A stretch of 64,000 nt of DNA from Cupriavidus pauculus (lineage in GTDB: Bacteria; Pseudomonadota; Gammaproteobacteria; Burkholderiales; Burkholderiaceae). The notes beneath the pieces were generated by a model, which saw only the letters and a list, made by a program, of their open reading frames with translations, did no database searches and was not told the origin of the DNA. Location: positions 1,488,001 through 1,552,000 of the forward strand of contig NZ_CP033970.1 in NCBI RefSeq assembly GCF_003854935.1, given 5' to 3'. The translations under genes and the position numbers were made by a program. Every line of letters begins with the position of its first letter. Position 1 is the first letter of the stretch. Shown in pieces: positions 6,810 through 14,713 of this stretch.

Positions 6810-8753
6810 GTGACCGCTTTCCTGACCCCTGCCATCCGCCTGATGGCGCGGCTGACCATCTCGCGTAAGCTGGTGCTGTTGTCCGTGCTCTTCCTGATCC
6901 CGCTGTGCGGGGCGCTGTTCGCCGTGCTGAACCAGTCGGTGCAGTCGATCCACGAGACGCGCGACGAGCAGCGCGGCCTGAAGCTGGCCGGGCTGGCGCT
7001 GGATTTCATGCGCGAGACGCAGGTGCGCCGTGGCGCGGCCAACGGCGTGCTGCTGGGCAACGCCAGCTTCCGGCCCACGTTCGATGCAGCCGATGGCAAG
7101 GCCGGGCAGCACCTGGCGGCGTTGCTGGCCGAGGCGGCGGCCGTGCAGACCTTCGACGTGGTGCCCGACGCCAGAAAGCTTGACGAAGGCTGGCAGCAGA
7201 TTCGCCGGCTCGGGCTGGACACGGCCGCCGCGCCGCTGTTCGGCCGCCATACGGACCTGGTCAAGCAGACGCGTCTGTTCATTGCGGACGTGGCCGACCG
7301 CTCGTCGCTGGCGCTCGATCCCGAGGCCGGTTCCTACTACCTGGTCAACTTGATGGTCGGGCCGATGCCCAAGCTGGCCGAGGTCAGCGCGCTGGCACGC
7401 GGGCGCGGCGCCGGCATCATCGCGCAGGGTGGCTACTCCGACGCCGCCCAGCAGGCCGACCTGGCGGCGCTGGCCGACCAGATCCAGGACGGGCTGGAAA
7501 CGGTGCGCCGCGACATGGCGCGCGTGGAGCACGGCGCGCCGCAGTACCGCGACCGCGTGGCCGCGGCGGTGCGCCAGCTGGCCGCCGTCGACAACTTCTA
7601 TCGCACGCTCAAGGTCAGCATGCTGGGGTCCGCTGGCATCACGATCGACGCCAAGACGTACTTCGCCGAAGGCACGGCCGCGATCGACGCCGTGTCGGCC
7701 GTCAGCCGCGAGTTCGCGACGCTGGCGCAAACCATGCTGGCCCAGCGAGTGGCAGCGGAACAGCGCAAGCTGGCGCTGCTGGCCACCATCGCGTTGGCGA
7801 CGGTCGGCGGCGCGCTGTACCTGTTCGCCGGGTTCAGCCGGGGCATGCGCGACGACGTGCGCGACGTGGCCGACCTTGTGGCGCGCATCAACAGCGGCGA
7901 CCTGTCCGTGCGGATCGCGGCCCACGGCCGCGACGAACTGAGCGACGTGAAGCGGCACCTGATGACGCTGGTGGACGCGTGGCGCGGCATCATCGGCGAC
8001 ACGCGCGACAGCGCGCAGAACGTGCTGGTGGCGGCCGGCCAGATCGCGCAGGGCAACGCCGACCTGTCGCAGCGCACCGAGGCGCAGGCGTCGTCGCTGG
8101 AACAGACGGCGGCGAGCATGGAGGAACTGACGTCGATCGTCCAGCAGAACGCCGGCAACGCCAGCCAGGCCAGCACGCTGGCGGCCGAGGCGGCCAGCGT
8201 CGCGGTGGCCGGCGGCGAGGCCGTGGTGCGGATGCGCCAGACCATGAGCGAGATCGAGGCCGATTCGCGCCGCATCGTCGACATCATCGCCGTGATCGAC
8301 AGCATTGCCTTCCAGACCAATATCCTGGCGCTCAATGCCGCCGTGGAAGCGGCCCGTGCCGGCGAGCTGGGGCGCGGCTTTGCCGTGGTGGCGGGCGAGG
8401 TCCGCACGCTGGCGCAGCGTGCCGCGACGTCGGCCAAGGAGATTCGCGCGGTGATCTCGCAGTCGGCCGGGCGCGTGGCCAGCGGCACGGCGCTGGCCAA
8501 CGACACGGCGGCGACCATGGACGGCGTGGTGGCAGCCGTGCAGCGCATGACCGGCATGATGGACGACATCAGCCGCGCCTCGCACGAGCAGAGCGGCGGC
8601 ATCGCACAGGTGAACCAGGCCGTCACGCAGATGGACCAGGTGACGCAGCAGAACGCCGCGCTGGTGGAAGAGGCCGCGGCGGCCGCGCGGGCGCTGCAGG
8701 AGCAGGCCGAGCGGATGGAACAGGCGGTCAGCGTGTTCCGGCTGGCGGCCTGA
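6810..8753 (+). CDS. Methyl-accepting chemotaxis protein
   Basis: 647 aa with a GTG start chosen because AGGAG lies 4 bases upstream; ATG at 6843 is the alternative. Transmembrane segment 1 is [20 protein letters not shown]; a periplasmic helical ligand domain of about 270 residues follows, then transmembrane segment 2 ([20 protein letters not shown]), a HAMP domain and the signalling domain. The hairpin tip ([20 protein letters not shown], then [17 protein letters not shown]) is canonical. The periplasmic domain has a nitrate/nitrite-sensor-like helical look, but I cannot name the ligand. No CheW-pentapeptide tail is seen. It stands alone, far from any che genes in this window. Confidence 0.92.
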   Translation: MTAFLTPAIRLMARLTISRKLVLLSVLFLIPLCGALFAVLNQSVQSIHETRDEQRGLKLAGLALDFMRETQVRRGAANGVLLGNASFRPTFDAADGKAGQHLAALLAEAAAVQTFDVVPDARKLDEGWQQIRRLGLDTAAAPLFGRHTDLVKQTRLFIADVADRSSLALDPEAGSYYLVNLMVGPMPKLAEVSALARGRGAGIIAQGGYSDAAQQADLAALADQIQDGLETVRRDMARVEHGAPQYRDRVAAAVRQLAAVDNFYRTLKVSMLGSAGITIDAKTYFAEGTAAIDAVSAVSREFATLAQTMLAQRVAAEQRKLALLATIALATVGGALYLFAGFSRGMRDDVRDVADLVARINSGDLSVRIAAHGRDELSDVKRHLMTLVDAWRGIIGDTRDSAQNVLVAAGQIAQGNADLSQRTEAQASSLEQTAASMEELTSIVQQNAGNASQASTLAAEAASVAVAGGEAVVRMRQTMSEIEADSRRIVDIIAVIDSIAFQTNILALNAAVEAARAGELGRGFAVVAGEVRTLAQRAATSAKEIRAVISQSAGRVASGTALANDTAATMDGVVAAVQRMTGMMDDISRASHEQSGGIAQVNQAVTQMDQVTQQNAALVEEAAAAARALQEQAERMEQAVSVFRLAA

Positions 8754-8787
8754 CCGGCGGACAGTCATCGGGGTGCCGGCCCGGACA

Positions 8788-8818
8788 TAAAAAGGGCGCC
8801 CGCTGTGACACAGGCGCC
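8788..8818 (-). terminator. Terminator of the BON-domain gene
   Basis: On the minus strand a GGCGC-CTGT stem pairs with ACAG-CGG-GCGCC and is followed by CTTTTTATG, about 65 bases after the BON gene stop. It lies between convergent genes and could also slow transcription from the chemoreceptor gene. Confidence 0.6.
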
Positions 8819-8883
8819 AAGTCCCAATCAGCCTTCCGGACGGAGGCGGTGGCCAGGGCGGCGGCAAGGCGCCGCCGCCGCGA

Positions 8884-10107
8884 TCACCAGCCGTTGAAGC
8901 CGCCGGCGCCGCTTACCGCTTTATCGACATCCTGCGGCCGCTGGACGCGGATGTTGTTCTCGACCTCGGTGACGCCGAACGTGTTGTCCGCCAGGTCCTC
9001 GATGTCGTACTTCTGGCCGCGCGTCTGCACGGTGCCGCTCAGCGTGACCTTGCCCTTGTCGACGTCGACGGACACCTCGCGGACGTCGAGCCCGGTGGTG
9101 AACGTCAGGCGCTCGCAGATCTCGTCGCGGATGCGCTCGTCGGTGCGCGTGTAGCCGCGCGGGCCGGTGCGCTTTTCCTCGGAGTCCGAACCGAACCATT
9201 CGCTCATGACCTGGCCGATGCGGTGGCCCAGGTTGTAGAGCGGGCCGTGTTCTTCCGCGCGGTACTCGCGGTCGTCGTCGTCACGGTCGCGCCAGTCGTT
9301 GCCGGACGAACGGCGCTGGCCGTAGCCAAGCTCCTCGTCGTAGCCGCGCGACGACATGTAGTCGCGCCCGTAGCGCTGCGCGTGCTGCGGGCGGTTGTCG
9401 CCCCATTCGTCGCGCGGTTCGGTCCAGTAGCGGGTGTCGCTGCGCAGGTCGTTGAAGTAGGCGGTCTGCCCGCCCTGGCCACGCTGGCCCCGATAGGCCG
9501 GCGCGCGCCGCTCGGCTTCGCGCAGCCATTCCTGGTCCGCATTGCCGAAGCCACGCTGCTGGCCGTAGCCGCTGTCGCTGAACTGGCCGCGCTGCTGGCT
9601 GCCGTAGCGCTCGCCCGACCCGCCGCCGTAGCCGGAGCCGTAGTTGCCGCCGTAGCCGCCATAGCCACTTTCGCCGCCGAAGTCGCGCTGCTGCTGCCCG
9701 CGCTGCCGGCCGCGCTGGCCGCCCGTGTCGCCCACGTCACCGTAATCGCCATATTCACTGGCGTATTGCCGGCTCTTGTACTGCTCCTGCAGGCGCCAGT
9801 TTTCTTCCTGCTCCGGCTCCCAGCCGTAGCCGCCGTTGAGCCCGTAGCGCAGGTTGCTGCCCTGTTCGCTGCCGCTGCGGTAGCCCGACGGCACGGGGCC
9901 GCCTTCGCTCAGTTGTCCCGGCGTCAGCCGCTGGCGGCGGCGCGCCTCGTCCCAGCTATCGCCCGACGATTCTGGCTGCCAGTCGTCACGGGTCCATCGG
10001 GAGCCGCGGTTGTCGTCCCAGGGGTCACCCAGGTCGTCGTCGCGCCGGTTGTCCTCGGCTCGCCAGGGGGTGTTCCGGCGATATCGCTCGCTTTGGTAGT
10101 CGCCCAT
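8884..10107 (-). CDS. BON-domain protein with long Tyr/Gly/Arg-rich disordered region
   Basis: 407 aa. ATG at 10107 is preceded by AGGAGCG; the frame runs on upstream without a better start. About 300 residues are low complexity and hydrophilic: an acidic/Arg N-terminus, then runs rich in Gly, Tyr, Gln, Arg and Ser (SGYGGYGGNYGSGYGG, RGQRGQGGQ), with many Trp-Asp/Arg pairs. The C-terminal 85 residues form one BON domain (ERLTFTTGLDVREVSVDVDK, GKVTLSGTVQTRGQKYDIED, VTEVENNIRV), a fold linked with phospholipid or periplasmic binding. No signal peptide is visible, which is unusual for BON proteins. Role unknown; possibly stress-related. Confidence 0.85.
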   Translation of the reverse strand: MGDYQSERYRRNTPWRAEDNRRDDDLGDPWDDNRGSRWTRDDWQPESSGDSWDEARRRQRLTPGQLSEGGPVPSGYRSGSEQGSNLRYGLNGGYGWEPEQEENWRLQEQYKSRQYASEYGDYGDVGDTGGQRGRQRGQQQRDFGGESGYGGYGGNYGSGYGGGSGERYGSQQRGQFSDSGYGQQRGFGNADQEWLREAERRAPAYRGQRGQGGQTAYFNDLRSDTRYWTEPRDEWGDNRPQHAQRYGRDYMSSRGYDEELGYGQRRSSGNDWRDRDDDDREYRAEEHGPLYNLGHRIGQVMSEWFGSDSEEKRTGPRGYTRTDERIRDEICERLTFTTGLDVREVSVDVDKGKVTLSGTVQTRGQKYDIEDLADNTFGVTEVENNIRVQRPQDVDKAVSGAGGFNGW

Positions 10108-10339
10108 GTTGCGCTCCTGAAAAGTTGCGGTTGCCATGCGTGCCGCAACGGGCATCCCGCCGGGCACGGCTGGCCATGTCGCTGGCCATTCCAGGATGGG
10201 GGCAAGTTCCGTACCGTCGCCGCCCGCCCTTGTGGAGACTGGCGTGGCGGGCGAAGGGGCGGGGCCGGCGCCATGCAAGCGTTGCCCGGCTGCATGTAAA
10301 GACTGCACGTCGGCGGGGCGGGGCAGGGACCGGCGCGTG

Positions 10340-10717
10340 TCAGGGAGCGTTCACACGGCGCAGGTTGCCCGATGGCGGGGCCAGCATCGGCGCCCCGGCC
10401 GCTGGCGAGGACGGCGCCGGGCCCGGCGACGGCTCGGGGCGGGCGCTGCGCGGCTCCCGGACCGGCGCGATGCCTTCCACGGTATTGAACAGCTGGCTGT
10501 GGGCGTAATCGACGGCCGTGGCTTCCAGGAAATTGGGCAGCGTCGGCTGCGTGGGCGGGTTCGGCAGCGGGCGGTCGGCGTGCGCCCCGGCGTGCCAGCA
10601 GAGCAGCAGCACCCGCAACAGCAGGATGAATCCGCGCAGGCGGTAGCGGAAGAAGCGGGCTTCGGGCGGCAGGCGCGGCGCGACGGCGCCCGGCCGCGGC
10701 TGGGGCGGAATCAACAT
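10340..10717 (-). CDS. Hypothetical single-span membrane protein
   Basis: 125 aa from ATG at 10717, which has GGAGACCGTC just upstream; the frame extends upstream to 10756. After a Pro/Arg-rich start comes one hydrophobic stretch (FILLLRVLLLCWHA), then a Pro-rich tail with PTQPTLPNFLEATAVDYAHS and a very Pro/Ala/Ser-rich end. It could be membrane-anchored with an extracytoplasmic Pro-rich tail. No family recognised. It lies on the same strand as, and 232 bp upstream of, the BON gene. Confidence 0.5.
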   Translation of the reverse strand: MLIPPQPRPGAVAPRLPPEARFFRYRLRGFILLLRVLLLCWHAGAHADRPLPNPPTQPTLPNFLEATAVDYAHSQLFNTVEGIAPVREPRSARPEPSPGPAPSSPAAGAPMLAPPSGNLRRVNAP

Positions 10718-10914
10718 GACGGTCTCCGGGGGAGCGCGAACGCTCGGAATCAGCAAGGCGGCGGCGCCGCGCTCGATGCCGCGGCGGGCGCCGCGGATGC
10801 TCCGTCAGATTGCAGAGAACATGCCATCGGAAATCCCGGCCCCGGAAGGCGGCCAACGCCACTTTCGACGCGACAAAACGGGATGCCTGGGCAGAGAATG
10901 CCAACACCGGGTGC

Positions 10915-10942
10915 CAGACCGTCGGCCGGCGCCCAACAGTCT
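10915..10942. other. Intergenic hairpin after the patatin gene
   Basis: CAGAC...GTCTG arms extend to an 11-bp stem with two G-T pairs and a loop of about 6-7 bases, just past the patatin stop. There is no T tract, so it may be an mRNA 3'-end structure rather than a classical terminator. The gap 10718-10953 shows nothing else. Confidence 0.4.
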
Positions 10943-10953
10943 GGATGGCCGGG

Positions 10954-11910
10954 CTAGTGGAGGCCGCGCTGGGTGGTCGAGTGGTCGTGCCCGTGATGGG
11001 TGGGGATGGCGCCGGGCGCGGGCATGCCGATGTCGGCGCTGCAGCTCGGGTTTTCGGCGTCGTGCTCGTGTGGCTCCAGCGCGCCGGGCACGCGGCGGCT
11101 TTCCAGCCCACCCGCCCGCAGCCACGCCAGCGTGGCCCCGGCCGCGCGGTCGATCAGCTCGCCGCAGCGGCTGTAGTCGTACGGCGAGACGTCCAGCGGA
11201 CACAGCGGCGGCACGACGGCGATGTGCGCGTGATCGCCCCAGCGTTCCAGGTCGTGCACGAGCTGGCGGGCCACCAGCAGCGACAGGGCGTTGAACGCGT
11301 GCTCGATCGCCCCCTTGGGCGGCCGACGCTCCGCGCACGCAAAGCCGGCTGGCAGCACGATGATCCGCGTGGCGCCCAGCCGGATCGCCGTGGACACCGG
11401 CGTGTTGTTGGCAACGCCCCCATCGATCAGCTTCTGGCCGTCGATCTCGACCGGCGGGAACACGCCGGGAATGGCGGCGCTGGCCAGCACCGCCTTGACC
11501 ATGTTGCCCGACGACAGCACTACCTCCGCGCCGCTATGCATGTCGGTGGCCACGATGTGCAACGGCAGCCGGGCGTCCTCGATCCGGGCCTCGCCAAAAT
11601 GGCGGGTCAGCAACCGCTTCAGCGCCTGCGACTCCACCAGATGCCCCCGGTTGCCCATGATCATCCCGAGCATGCTGCGCCACGACCACGGCAACACCTC
11701 CGCGCGCGTGATGCTGCGCCACAGGCCTTCCAGTTTCGCCGTGCCGTCGGCGTGCGGATTGCTGGCAAAGTACGCGCCATTGATGGCGCCCGCCGACGCC
11801 CCGATCACCAGGTCGGCCGATACCCCCCAGTTCACCAGTTCCCGGAGCATGCCGACCTCGATGGCGCCCAAACTGCCGCCGCCGGCAAACACGAATGCAG
11901 TCTTTTCCAT
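10954..11910 (-). CDS. Patatin-like phospholipase family protein
   Basis: 318 aa from ATG at 11910. The complete patatin catalytic set is visible: the oxyanion loop FAGGGSLGAIEVG at residue 8, the nucleophile elbow GASAGAING, and the dyad Asp in LIDGGVANNTPV. These enzymes are Ser-Asp lipid acyl hydrolases. There is no signal peptide, so it is probably cytoplasmic or membrane-peripheral. The C-terminus is Arg/Pro rich and ends in a His-containing tail (HHGHDHSTTQ). Stand-alone gene; neighbours give no pathway. Confidence 0.88.
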   Translation of the reverse strand: MEKTAFVFAGGGSLGAIEVGMLRELVNWGVSADLVIGASAGAINGAYFASNPHADGTAKLEGLWRSITRAEVLPWSWRSMLGMIMGNRGHLVESQALKRLLTRHFGEARIEDARLPLHIVATDMHSGAEVVLSSGNMVKAVLASAAIPGVFPPVEIDGQKLIDGGVANNTPVSTAIRLGATRIIVLPAGFACAERRPPKGAIEHAFNALSLLVARQLVHDLERWGDHAHIAVVPPLCPLDVSPYDYSRCGELIDRAAGATLAWLRAGGLESRRVPGALEPHEHDAENPSCSADIGMPAPGAIPTHHGHDHSTTQRGLH

Positions 11911-12019
11911 GGTCTCGAAGATCGGGCGCGCGCCCGTCAATGGGTCGAATTGGCGTGGTGTGGAGAGAATAGGCCACTTCGCGGCCGGGCAAAAGCTCGG
12001 GGAAGTGCGAGGGGGCCGG

Positions 12020-12544
12020 TCAGGTTAGCAGCGGTTCGAGCTGCTGGCGGACTTCGGGCGGCAGGCGGGTTGCGCTGCGGGCAAGATTGACCTGCATGGT
12101 GGCCTGCGCCACATCGAGCAGGATCGGGTCGATGTCATAGCTGCCACGTTGGGCCAGCCAGTGCAGTACGTCGGCCAGATGCCAGACCGAGGCAGACCCC
12201 TCGTGCACCGGCAACGGAAACGACGCCGAATGGCTTGTCATGAGCTTGCGCATGTTCTGGCGCGACACGCCGATGGTTTCCGCAACGTCGGTCAGGCCCA
12301 CCAGATCGGGCGTGGCTTCGACCAGCCTTGCCGCGGGGACGGCCGCGCGGACGTCGGCCAGTGCGGTCACGATCGCCGCGTTGGCAGATTCCGCCTCCCG
12401 CGCGAACATCAGGGCGATGCGCCCGGGAATGCCGATGCCGACCAGGGCGTCGTCGCAGCCGGCCGCGCCCAGGCGTTCCACGATCTCGTCGTGATCGTTG
12501 TCGTCATCGGAAAGTTGGTATTTCAGCGTGAAGTTGTATTCCAT
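12020..12544 (-). CDS. HTH DNA-binding protein (small uncharacterised regulator)
   Basis: 174 aa. The N-terminal half (YNFTLKYQLSDDDNDHDEIV, then a GCDDALVGIG segment) resembles a small alpha/beta sensory or ferredoxin-like domain. Residues about 100-130 hold a clear helix-turn-helix, VGLTDVAETIGVSRQNMRKL, followed by VWHLADVLHWLAQR, the layout of MerR/excisionase-type winged helices. No close family name comes to mind. Its own promoter overlaps an inverted repeat (12572-12608), so autoregulation is likely. Confidence 0.75.
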   Translation of the reverse strand: MEYNFTLKYQLSDDDNDHDEIVERLGAAGCDDALVGIGIPGRIALMFAREAESANAAIVTALADVRAAVPAARLVEATPDLVGLTDVAETIGVSRQNMRKLMTSHSASFPLPVHEGSASVWHLADVLHWLAQRGSYDIDPILLDVAQATMQVNLARSATRLPPEVRQQLEPLLT

Positions 12545-12571
12545 GTCTTGTTCGACCCATCAGCCCCACCC

Positions 12572-12608
12572 ACGTTAGGTTGCAAAGAGTCGGTTGTCAA
12601 GCGACAAC
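12572..12608 (-). promoter_or_regulatory. Promoter/operator of the HTH gene
   Basis: Minus strand: -35 TTGACA (12595-12600, perfect), 17-bp spacer, -10 TAACGT (12572-12577), 28 bp upstream of the HTH start. GTTGTC-AAGC-GACAAC (12593-12608), a perfect 6-bp inverted repeat, overlaps the -35. A repressor bound there would block transcription; the HTH protein itself is the natural candidate. Confidence 0.55.
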
Positions 12609-12762
12609 ATGGGCTGCGCTTGATCCACACCGACGCCCGCGCAGCCTACCAACCCGGCGACGCCATGTGGGGCTTTCATCACACTTTGTCACGCTCTCGC
12701 GCGGTTATGTGTCTGCAATTAACTGCCATGCGATCGCCCCGGCCGCATGCGTGGCCATCAAG

Positions 12763-12793
12763 AAAAAAGCCCGAAGCAAACGCTTCGGGCTTT
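12763..12793 (-). terminator. Rho-independent terminator of the CoA-transferase gene
   Basis: AAGCCCGAAGC-GTTT-GCTTCGGGCTT followed by TTTTC on the minus strand: a perfect 11-bp stem, 38 bases after the CoA-transferase stop. Confidence 0.95.
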
Positions 12794-12830
12794 CGCACCC
12801 ATCACCTGCGAGTCGCCCCGCAGGCAAGCC

Positions 12831-14357
12831 TCAGGCCGCCAGTTCCTCGTTGGCTGCCTTGCCCGCCTGCGTCGGCATGGTGCCGTGCTCGCGGTAGTGG
12901 ACGTGCCACGCGAACGCTTCTTCCAGTACGTGGGGTGTCTGGCCGCCGCGCAGGCAGGCGCGGCGGTAGTAGTCCAGCAGGCCGTCGCGGTATGCCGGGT
13001 CGGCGCAGTTCTGGATGACCTGCAGCGCGCGCTCGCGCGGGGCCAGGCCGCGCAGGTCGGCCAGGCCGTGCTCGGTCACCAGGATGTCCACGTCGTGCTC
13101 GCTGTTGTCCACGTGCGTGACCATCGGGACGATGCTGGAGATCCGGCCGTCCTTGGCCACGGATTTGGTCACGAACACGGACAGGTAGGCGTTGCGCGCG
13201 AAGTCGCCCGAGCCGCCGATGCCGTTCATCATGTGCGTGCCGCCCACGTGGGTGGAGTTCACGTTGCCGTAGATGTCGCATTCCAGCGCCGTGTTGATCG
13301 TGATCAGGCCCAGCCGGCGCAGCACTTCGGGATGGTTGCTGATCTCCTGCGGCCGCAGCAGCAGCTTCTGGCGGTACCGGTCGATGTCGGCCAGCACGCG
13401 GTGGTACACCGGGGCGGACAGCGTCATCGACGCGGCCGAGGCAACGCGCATCTTGCCGGCGTCGAGCAGCGCGATGGTGCTGTCCTGCAGGACCTCCGAA
13501 TACATGGTCAGGTCGTGGAACGGCGAGTCGGCCAGCCCGTGCAGCACGGCGTTGGCGATCGTGCCGATGCCGGCCTGCAGCGGTTGCAGCGACGGCGCCA
13601 GCCGCCCCGCGCGCACTTCGCGCTCCAGCAGCGCGTTCAGGTGGCCGGCAATCTGGCTGGTCTCGGCGTCGGGCGGCAGCGCGTTCGACGGGCTGTCGTC
13701 GCGCGCCGTGATGACGATGGCCGCGATGCGGGCCGGGTCCACGGGGATGTAGGGCAGGCCGATGCGCTGCTCCACGGCGATCAGCGGGATCGGCTGGCGG
13801 TAGGGGCGTTGCACCGGGTAGGCGATGTCATGCAGCCCTTCCAGCCCGGCCGGCATGTTCAGGTTCAGCTCGACGATGACCTGCCGGGCCATCCGCGCGA
13901 AGCTGGCCGAGTTGCCGACCGACGTGGTCGGCACGATGCCGCCGGTCTCGGTGATGGCAACGGCCTCGATCACCGCCACGTCGACCGGGCCGATCTGGCC
14001 GCTGCGCAGCTGCTCGGCGGTCTCGCCAAGGTGCTGGTCGATGAACATGACCTCGCCATCGTTGATCTTGCGGCGCAGGGCGGCGTCGGACTGGAACGGC
14101 AAGCGGCGCGCCAGCACGTTGCTTTCGGCAAGGATCCGGTCGGTGTCGTGGCCCAGCGATGCGCCCGTGATCAGCGTGATCTGCAGCGGATCGGTGGCGG
14201 CGCGGCGGGCCAGCGCCAGCGGCACGGCCTTGCAGTCCCCGGCGCGGGTGAAGCCGCTCATGCCGACGGTCATGCCGTCCTTGATCAGCGTCGCGGCGTC
14301 TTCGGCCGACATGATCCTGTCCTGGAGGGCGGCCAGGCGAATGCGATCGCGGTACAT
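12831..14357 (-). CDS. Acetyl-CoA hydrolase/transferase family (succinate CoA-transferase-like)
   Basis: 508 aa, the full length of the class that moves CoA between acetyl- or propionyl-CoA and succinate. Family features: the start RIRLAALQDRIMSAEDAATL, TVGMSGFTRAGDCKAVP, LITGASLGHDTD, GIGTIANAVLHGL, the glycine-rich GIGGSGDFARNAYLS, and VTEHGLADLRGLAPRERA near the C-terminus. It probably balances acyl-CoA pools in central metabolism. It is monocistronic, with a strong terminator downstream. The nearest relatives could prefer acetate, propionate or acetoacetate, which sequence reading alone does not settle. Confidence 0.88.
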   Translation of the reverse strand: MYRDRIRLAALQDRIMSAEDAATLIKDGMTVGMSGFTRAGDCKAVPLALARRAATDPLQITLITGASLGHDTDRILAESNVLARRLPFQSDAALRRKINDGEVMFIDQHLGETAEQLRSGQIGPVDVAVIEAVAITETGGIVPTTSVGNSASFARMARQVIVELNLNMPAGLEGLHDIAYPVQRPYRQPIPLIAVEQRIGLPYIPVDPARIAAIVITARDDSPSNALPPDAETSQIAGHLNALLEREVRAGRLAPSLQPLQAGIGTIANAVLHGLADSPFHDLTMYSEVLQDSTIALLDAGKMRVASAASMTLSAPVYHRVLADIDRYRQKLLLRPQEISNHPEVLRRLGLITINTALECDIYGNVNSTHVGGTHMMNGIGGSGDFARNAYLSVFVTKSVAKDGRISSIVPMVTHVDNSEHDVDILVTEHGLADLRGLAPRERALQVIQNCADPAYRDGLLDYYRRACLRGGQTPHVLEEAFAWHVHYREHGTMPTQAGKAANEELAA

Positions 14358-14424
14358 CTAGTCTCCTTGCTGGGGGCTGTCTGGTCTGCCGCCCGGGGCC
14401 CCGGAGGTCCGCGACGGACGGTGC

Positions 14425-14444
14425 GTCCTGAAGGCGCGCAGGAC
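14425..14444. promoter_or_regulatory. Inverted repeat upstream of the CoA-transferase gene
   Basis: GTCCTG-N8-CAGGAC, perfect 6-bp arms, 68 bp upstream of the CoA-transferase start. Operator or leader hairpin; unassigned. The remainder of the divergent gap 14358-14713 is AT-richer near 14460-14500 and probably contains both promoters, but I cannot fix them. Confidence 0.3.
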
Positions 14445-14713
14445 AGTGTAGCGAGCGCTTAATATTCTCACCATGATTTAAAGCTCTGGAAATCAGTCGG
14501 TTTTTTCATCGTCATGACGGTGGCACGCCGGCGGCGTAGCGTGCGAAACCATACAGGGGGCGCCCCGGACGACGCATGACCATGCGCAAGGACGGTGCAT
14601 GCGCGGCGTGTCCCAAAGTCCGTCTGTGATTCCTGCCTAGGCGGATTACTATCTTCTGCAGCGCGGCCGGTGTACGGGCCAGGCAATCTTGACCACCGAA
14701 CTTGGGGAACAGC

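Noticed and set aside
8884-10308. N-terminal extension of the BON protein to 10308
   Set aside because: ATG at 10107 has AGGAGCG in place, whereas the extension is Pro/Ala-rich with no ribosome site.
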